A stretch of DNA of 64,000 nt from Phreatobacter stygius (GTDB lineage: Bacteria; Pseudomonadota; Alphaproteobacteria; Rhizobiales; Phreatobacteraceae). The notes beneath the pieces were generated by a model. The model saw only the letters and a program-made list of their open reading frames with translations. It ran no database searches and had not been told where the DNA came from. How positions within the stretch are numbered: position 1 is the stretch's first letter; the number at the start of each line of letters is the position of its first letter. This document shows positions 1 to 7,530 of the stretch, one piece after another. Where the stretch lies: assembly GCF_005144885.1 (NCBI RefSeq), contig NZ_CP039690.1, positions 2,803,001 through 2,867,000 on the forward strand. Direction: 5' to 3'. A program made the position numbers and the translations under genes.

Positions 1-267
1 GGCGAGCGCGCGGCCCCAGTCCGGGCGCCTGAGATAGGCGGCGCGATCGCGCGCCAGGCTTTCCACCGTGACGGCCGCGAGGCCGAGATCGCCGAGGCCG
101 GCGGCGATCCGCTCCGGGTCGAAGGTCGCATGGACCGCGTCGCGCGCCTTGGCATGGGCCAGCGCGAAAGCCAGCACTTCGCTCGTCGGCAGCGATCCGC
201 CGGCCCGGCCGATCGCGATGCGGGCCGGCGTGCGGGAGGCGAGATGCGACCAGGGATCGCGGGTCAT
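1..267 (-). CDS. eutC: Ethanolamine ammonia-lyase small subunit EutC (partial, N-terminal part)
   Basis: The reading frame starts at an ATG (267) and runs off the left edge of the window, so only the first 89 residues are visible. They begin MTRDPWSHLASRTPARIAIG and continue with GRAGGSLPT and FALAHAKARDAVH, which are typical of the N-terminal region of EutC. The start lies 5 bp after the eutB stop codon, so the two are co-transcribed. EutC is the light subunit of the adenosylcobalamin-dependent lyase that converts ethanolamine to acetaldehyde and ammonia in the cytoplasm. No microcompartment gene is seen here, as is usual for short eutBC systems that use ethanolamine as a nitrogen source. 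The identification rests on sequence character and on eutB next to it. Confidence 0.9.
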   Translation of the reverse strand, partial: MTRDPWSHLASRTPARIAIGRAGGSLPTSEVLAFALAHAKARDAVHATFDPERIAAGLGDLGLAAVTVESLARDRAAYLRRPDWGRALA

Positions 268-272
268 GCCGG

Positions 273-1646
273 CTACTCCGCGGCGATCAGCCGATGGCCG
301 GGACGGGCCGGCAACAGCCGCCCCGCGGCATCGGTCAGCGCGAGCGATTGCAGCCAGGCCTCGAATTCCGGCGCACGTTTCAGCCCGAACACCTCGCGGA
401 CATAAAGCGCGTCGTGGAACGAGGTCGACTGATAGTTCAGCATCACGTCGTCGGCGCCGGGAACGCCCATGATGTAGGAGACGCCGGCCGCGGCGAGACA
501 GGTCAGCAGCGTGTCCATGTCGTCCTGATCGGCCTCGGCATGGTTGGTGTAGCAAACGTCGCAACCGAGCGGCACGCCCATCAGCTTGCCGCAGAAATGG
601 TCTTCCAGCCCGGCCCGCAGGATCTGCTTGCCGTCATAGAGATATTCCGGGCCGATGAAGCCGACCACGGTATTGACCAGGAGCGGCTGGAAGGCGCGGG
701 CCACGGCCTGCGCGCGGGCCTCCAGCGTCTGCTGGTCGACGCCGTGATGGGCCGCGGCCGACAGCGCGGTGCCCTGGCCGGTCTCGAAATACATGACGTT
801 GTCGCCCAGCGTGCCGCGCTTCAGCGAGCGTGCGGCGTCCAGTCCCTCCGTCAGCACCGACAGGGTGACGCCGAAACTGGCATTGGCGCGCTCGGTGCCG
901 GCGACCGACTGGAACACCAGGTCGACCGGCGCGCCGCGGTTGATCAATTCGATCGACGAGGTGACATGGGTCAGCACGCAGCCCTGGGTCGGGATGGCGT
1001 GGCGCTGGATGATCTCGTCGATGAGTTTCAGCAGATCGCCGAGGACCGGCAGCGAATCGGAGGCCGGATTGATGCCGATGGTGGCATCGCCCGCGCCATA
1101 CATCAGGCCGTCGACGATCGAGGCGGCGATCCCGCCCGGATCGTCGGAGGGATGGTTCGGCTGCAGCCGGACCGCCATGGTGCCGGCAAGGCCGATGGTG
1201 TTGCGGAACCTGGTCACCACCTGGCACTTCCTGGCCGCCAGGATCAGATCCTGGTTGCGCATCAGCTTCGACACCGCCGCGGCGACTTCGGGCGTGATGC
1301 CGGGCGCCAGCGCCGCCAGCACGGCCGGTGTCGCTTCCGCCGACAGGAGCCAGTCGCGGAACGCGCCGACCGTCAGGCTGGCGACCGCCGCGAAGGCGCG
1401 GTCGTCATGGCCGTCGAGGATCAGCCGGGTCACCTCATCGTCGTCATAAGGCACCAGCGGTTCCGCCAGGATCGCCTTCAGCGGCAGGTCGGCGAGCGCC
1501 AGCTTGGCTGCGACGCATTCCTCCTGGGTGGCGGCGGCGATCCCGGCGAGCTGGTCGCCCGAGCGGATCGGCGTTGCCTTGGCCATGAGATCCCTCAGGT
1601 CGGCGAAGACGTGGGTGCTGCCGCCGATGGTCGCGCGAAACGGCAT
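273..1646 (-). CDS. eutB: Ethanolamine ammonia-lyase large subunit EutB
   Basis: This 457-residue protein has the length expected for EutB. It is the catalytic heavy chain of ethanolamine ammonia-lyase, an adenosylcobalamin enzyme that deaminates ethanolamine to acetaldehyde. Recognisable blocks are CQVVTRFRNTIGLAGTMAVR near residue 145, GLMYGAGDATIGINP near 182 and the C-terminal NHAEADQDDMDTLL region. The frame is open further upstream, but the ATG at 1646 is preferred because AGGAG lies seven bases before it and the protein then begins MPFRATIGGSTHVFADLRDL, as in the family. The gene is followed after 5 bp by eutC. An SDR gene diverges from it, leaving about 80 bp for promoters of both. 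No EutR-type activator or ethanolamine permease gene is present in the window. Confidence 0.95.
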   Translation of the reverse strand: MPFRATIGGSTHVFADLRDLMAKATPIRSGDQLAGIAAATQEECVAAKLALADLPLKAILAEPLVPYDDDEVTRLILDGHDDRAFAAVASLTVGAFRDWLLSAEATPAVLAALAPGITPEVAAAVSKLMRNQDLILAARKCQVVTRFRNTIGLAGTMAVRLQPNHPSDDPGGIAASIVDGLMYGAGDATIGINPASDSLPVLGDLLKLIDEIIQRHAIPTQGCVLTHVTSSIELINRGAPVDLVFQSVAGTERANASFGVTLSVLTEGLDAARSLKRGTLGDNVMYFETGQGTALSAAAHHGVDQQTLEARAQAVARAFQPLLVNTVVGFIGPEYLYDGKQILRAGLEDHFCGKLMGVPLGCDVCYTNHAEADQDDMDTLLTCLAAAGVSYIMGVPGADDVMLNYQSTSFHDALYVREVFGLKRAPEFEAWLQSLALTDAAGRLLPARPGHRLIAAE

Positions 1647-1727
1647 CGCATCTCCTGATCGTGTATCCACCTGACACCAATATGCTCTATGGAGTGTAGC
1701 CGACCGACCGCCTCGGTCCATTCCAGA

Positions 1728-2483
1728 ATGCTCAGGGACGCGACCTTGAACCAGCCTCGTCGAACCCTTCTCCTGACCGGTGCCAGCCGCGGCATCGGCC
1801 ACGCCACCGTCAAGCGCTTTTCCTCGGCCGGATGGCGCGTGATCACCTGCTCGCGCCAGGCCTTCCCGGAAAACTGTCCCTGGGAAATGGGGCCTGAAGA
1901 TCACATCCAGGTGGATCTCGCCGATGCCGCCGATACCGAGCGCGCCATTGACGATATCAGGGCGCGCCTCACCGGCGGCCGGCTGGAGGCGCTGGTCAAC
2001 AATGCCGGCATTTCACCGAAGGGCGAGGCTGGCGGCCGGCTGGATTCGCTGCATACGCCGCTGACCGTCTGGCAGCAGGTGTTCCAGGTCAATTTCTTTT
2101 CGTCGATCCTGCTGGCGCGCGGTCTTCTGGCCGAGCTCAAGGAGGCCAAGGGTTCGATCGTCAACGTCACCTCGATCGCCGGCTCCCGGGTGCACCCCTT
2201 CGCCGGTGCCGCCTATGCCACCTCCAAGGCCGCGCTCGCCGGCCTGACCCGTGAGATGGCGGCCGACTTCGCGCCGCACGGCATTCGTGTCAACGCCATC
2301 GCGCCGGGCGAGATCGATACATCGATCCTGTCGCCCGGCACCGACAAGATCGTCGAACAGATCCCGATGCGCCGGCTCGGCACGCCCGACGAGGTGGCTA
2401 AGATCATCTATGTGCTGTGCACCGAGACCTCGAGCTATCTCAACGGTGCCGAGATCCACATCAATGGCGGCCAGCACGTTTGA
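1728..2483 (+). CDS. SDR-family oxidoreductase
   Basis: A classical short-chain dehydrogenase/reductase of about 251 residues. The Rossmann cofactor motif TGASRGIG lies near residue 15, NNAG near 95, the catalytic Ser in the VNVTSIAG segment and the catalytic YATSK (YxxxK) further on. The protein ends with NGGQHV, also typical. SDRs reduce or oxidise carbonyl/alcohol groups with NAD(P)H; the substrate cannot be read from the sequence. The start is uncertain: ATG at 1689, ATG at 1728 and TTG at 1746 are all in frame. AGGGA lies seven bases before the TTG and would give a 245-residue protein. The gene diverges from eutB, so a role with ethanolamine-derived acetaldehyde is possible but unproven. 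Confidence 0.85.
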   Translation: MLRDATLNQPRRTLLLTGASRGIGHATVKRFSSAGWRVITCSRQAFPENCPWEMGPEDHIQVDLADAADTERAIDDIRARLTGGRLEALVNNAGISPKGEAGGRLDSLHTPLTVWQQVFQVNFFSSILLARGLLAELKEAKGSIVNVTSIAGSRVHPFAGAAYATSKAALAGLTREMAADFAPHGIRVNAIAPGEIDTSILSPGTDKIVEQIPMRRLGTPDEVAKIIYVLCTETSSYLNGAEIHINGGQHV

Positions 2484-2499
2484 ATGGGTTTGAGGCGGC

Positions 2500-3312
2500 T
2501 TAGGCGGCGTCCTCGGCGAGCCGGCGCAGCGCGTCGCCGGTCGCGGCATCGGCCGGCAGGAAGGCCTCGATCGCCAGTTCGGCCAGGGTCACGTCGATCG
2601 GCGTGCCGAACACCGTGGTCGTGCTGACAAAGGACAGCGTTCCTGCCGCCGTCTTCAGCCTGAGCGGCACGAACAGCTCGTGGGCCTCCTGGCCGCGGCC
2701 CGGGCGCGGCGGCGCCAGCGGCACCGGATAGGCCGAGGCCTCGCGGTTCAGCTCTTCCAGCACCGGGTCGGCGGTAATCTCGATCTGGCGCCTGAGGCGC
2801 GCCAGGAGATGGGCCCGCCATTCCGCGAAATTCTCGATCCTCGGCGCCAGCCCGCCCGGGTGCAGGCCAAGCCTCAGCACGTTGATCGGCGCGGTCACCA
2901 GGGCCTCGTCGCAGCCTTCGAGGAACGGACCTATGGCATTGTTGGCGGCGACCAGCGTCCAGTGCCGGTCGATGGCGACCGCCGGATAGGGTTCGTGGCC
3001 GGCCAGCACGATATCGATGGCCCGGCGCGCGGCGGCGATCGCCGGATCGTCGAGCCTGCGCTCCGGGAAGATCGGCGCGAAGCCCGCCGCAACCAGCAGA
3101 ACGTTGCGCTCGCGCAAGGGGATGTCGAGCTGTTCGGCCAGATGCAGGATCATCTCGCGGCTGGGGGCGGCGCGGCCGGTTTCGACAAAGCTCAGGTGTC
3201 GGGTCGAGATATCGGCCTCCGAAGCGAGATCGAGCTGGCTGAGGCGACGACGCTGGCGCCATTCGCGCAGGTGGTCACCGATGGGGCGGGCGGCGGAGTT
3301 CATGGTGTTCAT
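2500..3312 (-). CDS. XRE-family transcriptional regulator with C-terminal MmyB-like domain
   Basis: The 270-residue protein starts with a helix-turn-helix of the XRE/Cro type (LREWRQRRRLSQLDLASEAD, then ISTRHLSFVETGRAAPSREM, residues about 14-55). A longer C-terminal part follows (RHWTLVAANNAI ... FLEGCDE ... HPGGLAPRIENF), which matches the MmyB-like ligand-binding domain in which an aromatic-rich pocket may bind a fatty acid. Such proteins usually regulate an adjacent oxidoreductase or membrane gene. Here a small membrane protein gene diverges from it, with a near-perfect inverted repeat in the spacer. The regulator gene faces the SDR gene tail-to-tail, 16 bp apart. Two ATGs (3312 and 3303) are possible starts and neither has a strong ribosome-binding site. 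Confidence 0.88.
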   Translation of the reverse strand: MNTMNSAARPIGDHLREWRQRRRLSQLDLASEADISTRHLSFVETGRAAPSREMILHLAEQLDIPLRERNVLLVAAGFAPIFPERRLDDPAIAAARRAIDIVLAGHEPYPAVAIDRHWTLVAANNAIGPFLEGCDEALVTAPINVLRLGLHPGGLAPRIENFAEWRAHLLARLRRQIEITADPVLEELNREASAYPVPLAPPRPGRGQEAHELFVPLRLKTAAGTLSFVSTTTVFGTPIDVTLAELAIEAFLPADAATGDALRRLAEDAA

Positions 3313-3348
3313 GGCCGAAGGTTAGCCCGATCGCCATGCCTCGACCAA

Positions 3349-3363
3349 TGACCTCGGAGGTAA
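3349..3363. promoter_or_regulatory. Inverted repeat between XRE regulator and membrane-protein gene (operator candidate)
   Basis: The sequence TGACCTCGGAGGTAA has arms TGACCTC and GAGGTAA around a single G; only one pair is mismatched. It lies in the 140-bp divergent spacer, 37 bp upstream of the regulator start and about 90 bp upstream of the membrane protein start. This is the usual place for an autoregulatory XRE operator. The role is inferred from position and symmetry only. Confidence 0.4.
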
Positions 3364-3454
3364 TCGACCAGCCGCGCATTTCTCCCGAGGATGGCGTCAT
3401 CAGCTGATCGGCACGCCGGTCCTGAACCCGAAAACGCCAGCTCCGGAGACCATG

Positions 3455-3874
3455 ATGTCGTCCATCGCCACTTCGATCTTCCGCACCACCAATCCGGTGA
3501 CCCTGCTGCGCCGCGTGCTGGCCTTCGACGCCGTCACCAGCGGTGCCATGGGTCTCATGCTGATCCTCGGCGCCGGCCTGCTGGAACCGCTTCTGGCCAT
3601 TCCGAAGAGCCATCTGATGCTGGCCGGCGCGATCCTGGTGCCGTTCGCGCTCGGTGTCGGTCTTGCCGCTGCCCGCGCCGAGCTCAGCCGCAAGGCGATC
3701 TGGGCGATCGTCATCATCAATGCGCTGTGGGTGATCGAGAGCTTCGCCGTGCTCTTCGCCGGCGCGATCAGCCCGAACGTGCTGGGCGTGGCCTTCGTCG
3801 TCGCTCAGGCCGTGTTCGTCGCGGTCCTGGCCGAGCTCCAGGTCATCGGCCTGAAGCTTCTGGCGCGCGGCTGA
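3455..3874 (+). CDS. Small four-helix integral membrane protein of unknown function
   Basis: A 139-residue hydrophobic protein with about four membrane segments: near residues 22-45 (SGAMGLMLILGAGLLEPLL), 50-73 (LMLAGAILVPFALGVGLAAA), 80-102 (AIWAIVIINALWVIESFAVLF) and 106-130. I do not recognise a catalytic motif. Of the two adjacent ATGs (3452, 3455) the second has GGAG at a normal distance of six bases. It is divergent from an MmyB-type XRE regulator and is probably its target. It is followed by a strong hairpin at 3891-3917. Similar small membrane proteins are common next to regulators in rhizobia, but no function can be given. Confidence 0.75.
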   Translation: MSSIATSIFRTTNPVTLLRRVLAFDAVTSGAMGLMLILGAGLLEPLLAIPKSHLMLAGAILVPFALGVGLAAARAELSRKAIWAIVIINALWVIESFAVLFAGAISPNVLGVAFVVAQAVFVAVLAELQVIGLKLLARG

Positions 3875-3890
3875 TGTCGAACCCGACCTC

Positions 3891-3922
3891 GAGGAGCCGG
3901 CGGCAAGCCGGCTCCTCTCTTG
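3891..3922 (+). terminator. Rho-independent-like terminator after the membrane protein gene
   Basis: A perfect 11-bp stem (arms GAGGAGCCGGC and GCCGGCTCCTC, loop GGCAA) is followed by a weak T-rich stretch, TCTTGT. It sits between convergent genes: the membrane protein ends at 3874 and corA ends at 3935. Confidence 0.65.
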
Positions 3923-3934
3923 TCCAGCCCTCGG

Positions 3935-4912
3935 TCAGAGCCAGCCTTTCTTGCGGAACCACAGATAGGGCAGCACGCCGGAGAACAGCATCAGCGTCAT
4001 GGCCATCGGGTAGCCCAGTTCCCAGCCGAGCTCCGGCATCATCTTGAAGTTCATGCCGTAGATGGTGCCGACCAGGGTCGGCGGCATGAACACCACCGAC
4101 AGCACCGCGAAGATCTTGACGATATTGTTCTGCTCGATGCCGATCAGGCCGAGCACCGCGTCGAGCAGGAAGGTGATCTTGTTGGCCAGCGAATCGCAGT
4201 GCTGGGTGAGCGATTCGGCGTCGCGGTTTTGGCTCTTCAGCAGCGCCCGGACATCCTTCGAAACCTTGTTGCCCTCGATCTCAGTCGCCAGGAACAACAG
4301 CAGGCGGTTGATCGAGACCAGGCTTTCCCGCGCCTTGGAGACCAGTTCGCCCTTGGTGCCGAGCGTCTGCAAGACGTCCTGGAAGGTTTCGGACGCCGCC
4401 CGCGCGCCGGTATGGCGACCGGTGAAGATCCGGCTCGAGGCCTGTTCGATCTCCTCGCCGACCCGCTCCAGGATGTCGGCGATGCGATCGACGATGGTGT
4501 CGAGCAAGCCGGTCATGATCGCTTCGGGGGTGGCCTGCACCGCGCCCGGTTTCTGCGCCCGGTTGAGGAACAGGTTGATCGGCTTCGGCGTGTCGTAGCG
4601 CACCGTGATCAGGCGTGTCGGCGACAGCACGAACGAGATCTGCGTCAGTTTCGGCGCGCCGAGCTCGGTATTGCACAGCAGGGTGGCGGTCATGTAGCGC
4701 ACGCCGTGATCGACATAGAGCCGGCTCGACGGTTCGATCTCGAGCATTTCCTCGCGCGTCGGGATCTCGATGCCCAGGCATTTTTCCAGGAGCTTGTCCT
4801 CGCCCTGCACGGGCTGGAACAGGTCGACCCATTTGACATTGGCCGGCACCGCATCGGCGGTCGCCTCGATTCGAACGAGGGCCTCGTTCTCGACCCCATA
4901 GGCATTAAACAT
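3935..4912 (-). CDS. corA: CorA-family magnesium transporter
   Basis: A 325-residue CorA-type channel for Mg2+ (also Co2+/Ni2+ in the family). The signature YGMNF is at residues 285-289, at the end of the first of two C-terminal membrane helices (TM1 about 267-287, TM2 about 300-318). It is followed by the short basic tail FRKKGWL on the cytoplasmic side. The long N-terminal part is the cytoplasmic funnel, mainly helical. The start ATG has GGAG eight bases upstream. The gene is monocistronic and convergent with the upstream small membrane protein gene. No magnesium-sensing leader is visible in its 230-bp upstream region. Confidence 0.93.
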   Translation of the reverse strand: MFNAYGVENEALVRIEATADAVPANVKWVDLFQPVQGEDKLLEKCLGIEIPTREEMLEIEPSSRLYVDHGVRYMTATLLCNTELGAPKLTQISFVLSPTRLITVRYDTPKPINLFLNRAQKPGAVQATPEAIMTGLLDTIVDRIADILERVGEEIEQASSRIFTGRHTGARAASETFQDVLQTLGTKGELVSKARESLVSINRLLLFLATEIEGNKVSKDVRALLKSQNRDAESLTQHCDSLANKITFLLDAVLGLIGIEQNNIVKIFAVLSVVFMPPTLVGTIYGMNFKMMPELGWELGYPMAMTLMLFSGVLPYLWFRKKGWL

Positions 4913-5142
4913 GGCTCAAGCTCCGAATGCGCCGGCTGGGCCTGCCTAGCGCACTTCGCGCCGACCTGGGAACCCGCGCGCGACAAGAAAGCGTGACGAT
5001 GACGTCGCCATGACGGTAACGCCGGCAAATGGATTCGGCCGAGCCCTGTGGCAAACCGGGTCGCCGGCATGGGCCGCACACCGGGCTCCGGTCCGCGCGA
5101 AAGATTGGTCCGCGAAGAAATTCAGGTTAGTCGGAACGGACC

Positions 5143-5775
5143 ATGCAGGCCTATCCCCTTCTTCAAGCAGCCCTGACCGGCTTCTTCATCGGCTTCGGGC
5201 TGATCGTCGCCATCGGCGCGCAGAATGCCTTCGTGCTCCGTCAGGGGCTGATGCACCGGCACGTGCTGGCGGTCACCACGGTCTGCGCCCTGTCGGACGC
5301 CTTGCTGATCGTCGCCGGCGTTGCCGGCCTCGGCACGCTGGTGCAATCCTCGCCCAGGCTTCTCACCGTTGCGACGCTCGGCGGCGCGGCCTTCCTCGCG
5401 GCCTATGGCTGGCTTGCCGCCCGGCGCGCGTTTCATCCGGGCAGCCTGGTCGCGGCCGGCAACGGCGCCGCCGACGGACTGAAGGCGACGCTCGCCACGG
5501 CACTCGCCCTCACCTTCCTCAATCCGCACGTCTATCTCGACACGGTCGTGCTGGTCGGCAGCCTGTCGGCGCAGTTTTCCGGCACCGCGAAGCTCGCCTA
5601 CGCCGCCGGCGCCGCGCTCGCATCCGGCGTGTGGTTCTATGGGCTCGGCTTTGGCGCCCGCCTGATCGCGCCGGTATTCGCCCGGCCGGCGGCCTGGCGG
5701 GTGCTCGACGGCTCGATCGCCCTGGTCATGTGGACCATCGCCGCAAGCCTGGTCTCGAACTGGCTCCGCGGCTGA
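5143..5775 (+). CDS. LysE/ArgO-family amino acid exporter
   Basis: This 210-residue protein carries the family motif GAQNAFVLRQG (about residues 24-34), followed by alternating hydrophobic segments giving five to six membrane helices. FLNPHVYLDTVVLVG, around residue 125, is the other conserved block of the basic-amino-acid exporter branch. LysE/ArgO proteins export lysine or arginine and are usually controlled by a divergent LysR regulator (LysG/ArgP); none is found next to this gene. The start has a GGAA-type ribosome-binding site. It is separated by 230 bp from corA, which diverges. Confidence 0.9.
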   Translation: MQAYPLLQAALTGFFIGFGLIVAIGAQNAFVLRQGLMHRHVLAVTTVCALSDALLIVAGVAGLGTLVQSSPRLLTVATLGGAAFLAAYGWLAARRAFHPGSLVAAGNGAADGLKATLATALALTFLNPHVYLDTVVLVGSLSAQFSGTAKLAYAAGAALASGVWFYGLGFGARLIAPVFARPAAWRVLDGSIALVMWTIAASLVSNWLRG

Positions 5776-5808
5776 CGCGCGAACCAGGACCGGTGGGCTG
5801 GACGCGCA

Positions 5809-5838
5809 GAAAAAAAGGCCGGTCTTGCGACCGGCCTT
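5809..5838 (-). terminator. Rho-independent terminator for the leftward small gene
   Basis: The stem arms AAGGCCGGTC and GACCGGCCTT (perfect, 10 bp) enclose a 4-nt loop. Read on the minus strand the hairpin is followed by a run of seven T residues, so it is a good terminator for the small leftward gene at 5943-6122. On the plus strand (after the exporter) the T-run is missing. Confidence 0.8.
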
Positions 5839-5942
5839 GGAGGTGGTTCAGGAGAGGCATGTGGGAGGTAGGCACTGTGGCCGGCCGAAGCCGGGTCTTT
5901 GAAGATCAGTTCCAGGTCAATCGACCAGATCGGTCGAAAAAG

Positions 5943-6122
5943 TCAGTCGACGAAGTCTTCGATCCTGCGCGGGGCCGGGGTTTCCGGTGCGTTGGATCGC
6001 GATGGCTTGGTCAGGGAAGTGGCCGCGGAAACGGCCGATATGCCGATCCGACGATAGTGCGCGGCGAGCGGATCGCCGGGCGCCTCGGCAGCGACAACAG
6101 CGGCCGTCGGGGCGAAAGTCAT
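5943..6122 (-). CDS. Small protein (59 aa) with Y-x-R-I-G-I-x-A-V motif
   Basis: A short open frame beginning MTFAPTAAVVAAEA and containing HYRRIGISAVSAA near the middle, ending RRIEDFVD. An in-frame ATG at 6137 would add five residues (MEIRP). It is supported as a gene by the rho-independent terminator in the same direction at 5809-5838 and by a second small protein at 7137-7265 that shares the Y-x-[RK]-[IV]-[GA]-I-x-A-V segment. I recall similar tiny proteins in Bradyrhizobium-like genomes but know no function. There is no signal peptide and no membrane segment. The coding call is moderate because of the short length. Confidence 0.55.
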   Translation of the reverse strand: MTFAPTAAVVAAEAPGDPLAAHYRRIGISAVSAATSLTKPSRSNAPETPAPRRIEDFVD

Positions 6123-6137
6123 GGGTCTGATCTCCAT

Positions 6138-6450
6138 TTTGCTCCGGACGCGTGCTTGCATAGGGCCAGCGCCGGACCGGGCAATGTCTAGGCGGGCGAT
6201 GCGGCGGCCATTGGTTCCGATCGTGGACGGATCGTGGCGCCGTGAGGCTCTCTTCGCGGCGGCCGAGGCGCTGCTGACGTGGCGCGGCATGGCAGAATTG
6301 CAACAGAGCCGCGCATTTGCCAGCCATTCGCAATGTGGCGCATTGACCAAAAGTCACGTCTTCGCCACAAGAATTACCGACGAACGAATATGAAGTCGCG
6401 CGCTGGCCGGTTGCTGTCTCGCGTCCTGTGGCATTTGAGAGGACTTCGGT
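6138..6450. other. Intergenic region between the small gene and the L,D-transpeptidase
   Basis: About 310 bp without a convincing gene. It must hold the divergent promoters for the small leftward gene and the rightward L,D-transpeptidase. A TTGACC box at 6343-6348 could be a -35 element toward the right, but no matching -10 stands out. Open frames here are short and lack support. Confidence 0.4.
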
Positions 6451-7035
6451 ATGCGGTGGGGCTTCCTTGCGTTGGCTGCGTTGGCATTGGCCGGCTGCAA
6501 CAACCAGACGGTGAACGCCGTTCGACCGGTCTCCGAGCGCGACGCGACCTTGATGGCACAGGGGCCTCAGGTCGAGATGGATTACTGGCGCATGCCGCTC
6601 AGGGTGCCCTATCGCACCACCGAGGCGCCGGGCACCATTATTGTCGAGACCGCCTCCAAGCATCTCTTCCTGGTCGAAGAAGGTGGTTCGGCCATTCGTT
6701 ATCAGGTCGCGGTGGGCAATGAAGCCTTCGGCTGGACCGGCACGGCGACCATTCAACGCAAGGCCGAATGGCCGACCTGGACGCCGCCGGCCGAGATGCG
6801 CCGGCGCTGGCCGCAATTGCCTGCCTTCATGGAAGGCGGACCGCAGAACCCGATGGGCGCGCGCGCGCTCTATCTCTACCAGAACGGCCGCGACACGCTT
6901 TATCGCATCCATGGCACCAATTCGCCGCTGCAGATCGGCGAGGCCGTGTCGTCGGGCTGCATTCGCATGCATAACGAACACGCGGTCGACCTGTTCAACC
7001 GCGTGCCGGTGGGAACCAAGGTAATCGTGCGCTGA
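6451..7035 (+). CDS. Lipoprotein L,D-transpeptidase (YkuD domain)
   Basis: The 194-residue protein begins with a lipoprotein signal whose lipobox LAGC places the acylated cysteine at residue 16. A YkuD catalytic domain follows from about residue 60 (TIIVETASKHLFLVEEG) to the end. The active-site signature is complete: H154 in HGTNSP and S168-G169-C170-I-R172. Such enzymes form 3-3 peptidoglycan cross-links or attach proteins to peptidoglycan in the periplasm. They are numerous in Hyphomicrobiales. The start ATG has GAGG eight bases upstream. The gene stands alone, followed by a rho-independent terminator at 7088. Confidence 0.93.
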   Translation: MRWGFLALAALALAGCNNQTVNAVRPVSERDATLMAQGPQVEMDYWRMPLRVPYRTTEAPGTIIVETASKHLFLVEEGGSAIRYQVAVGNEAFGWTGTATIQRKAEWPTWTPPAEMRRRWPQLPAFMEGGPQNPMGARALYLYQNGRDTLYRIHGTNSPLQIGEAVSSGCIRMHNEHAVDLFNRVPVGTKVIVR

Positions 7036-7087
7036 CACGAAGCCCAGGCTGAGCGTGATCGACCGATCGCCCTCGGCTTGACATGAC

Positions 7088-7116
7088 AAAGGCGGCCCTT
7101 GAGCCGCCTTTTTTCT
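7088..7116 (+). terminator. Rho-independent terminator after the L,D-transpeptidase
   Basis: Arms AAAGGCGGC and GCCGCCTTT form a perfect 9-bp stem around a 6-nt loop and lead into TTTTT on the plus strand. It also stands 21 bp beyond the stop of the leftward 42-aa gene at 7137 and may act weakly in that direction. Confidence 0.8.
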
Positions 7117-7136
7117 TTGTCCGCTCGGATATTGGC

Positions 7137-7265
7137 TCAGGGCCCGGTCTTGGTCGGTTTCGGCGTACCGAGCGCACCTGCGACCGCTTTGATGGCAACC
7201 TTGCCGTAACGGTCTTCCAGCCGGACACCGCCCTTAGGCTGCGCCCGCGGGGTCTTCGAAACCAT
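7137..7265 (-). CDS. Small basic protein (42 aa) sharing a motif with the 59-aa protein nearby
   Basis: A 43-codon frame runs from ATG (7265) to TGA. The product starts MVSKTPRAQPKGGVRLEDRY, continues GKVAIKAVAGALGTP, and ends in the basic tail KPTKTGP. A full Shine-Dalgarno GGAGG lies five to six bases before the ATG, which is strong support for such a small gene. The segment RYGKVAIKAVAGAL aligns with HYRRIGISAVSAAT of the small protein at 5943-6122. A GAACGG/CCGTTC inverted repeat (7277-7293) sits directly upstream of the Shine-Dalgarno. The product is soluble and basic; its function is unknown. It would be missed by most gene finders. Confidence 0.65.
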   Translation of the reverse strand: MVSKTPRAQPKGGVRLEDRYGKVAIKAVAGALGTPKPTKTGP

Positions 7266-7276
7266 TGCTTCCTCCT

Positions 7277-7293
7277 GAACGGTTTTACCGTTC
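7277..7293 (-). promoter_or_regulatory. Inverted repeat next to the ribosome-binding site of the 42-aa gene
   Basis: Arms GAACGG and CCGTTC are separated by five bases. The repeat ends five bases before the GGAGG of the small leftward gene. It could be an operator or an mRNA hairpin affecting translation; only position and symmetry support it. Confidence 0.35.
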
Positions 7294-7530
7294 TCGTGTT
7301 TGTTCGGTGAATGTTACACGATCGTGCCGCCGAGCCGAAGGGGCCAGTCGTGCGACGCAACATTCGGGCGTGCAGCGCGGCAGCAGGGGTCGTCCCTCGG
7401 TTCGTTCGGGACACAGGCGATCCAACATCTTGCGGGTCCACAGGATTGTCACGCTAGATATGGCGTTAGCGTGCTTTTCGTGGCAGCTTGAGGCCCTGAT
7501 GAAATCCGACTGAAGCGAAGTCCTGGGACC

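Noticed and set aside
294-1658. A 454-codon plus-strand frame opposite eutB
   Set aside because: Composition (R/Q/G/H-rich) is typical of antisense frames in high-GC genes; eutB is certain on the other strand.
1647-1904. N-terminal extension of eutB in the open frame
   Set aside because: The added residues match no EutB and overlap the divergent SDR gene; a good ribosome-binding site supports the ATG at 1646.
4913-5142. Magnesium or metal riboswitch upstream of corA
   Set aside because: No conserved leader pattern or terminator/antiterminator pair was found in the 230-bp spacer.
6343-6376. Sigma-70 promoter for the L,D-transpeptidase starting at TTGACC
   Set aside because: No -10 box at 16-18 bp spacing; only the -35-like hexamer is present.
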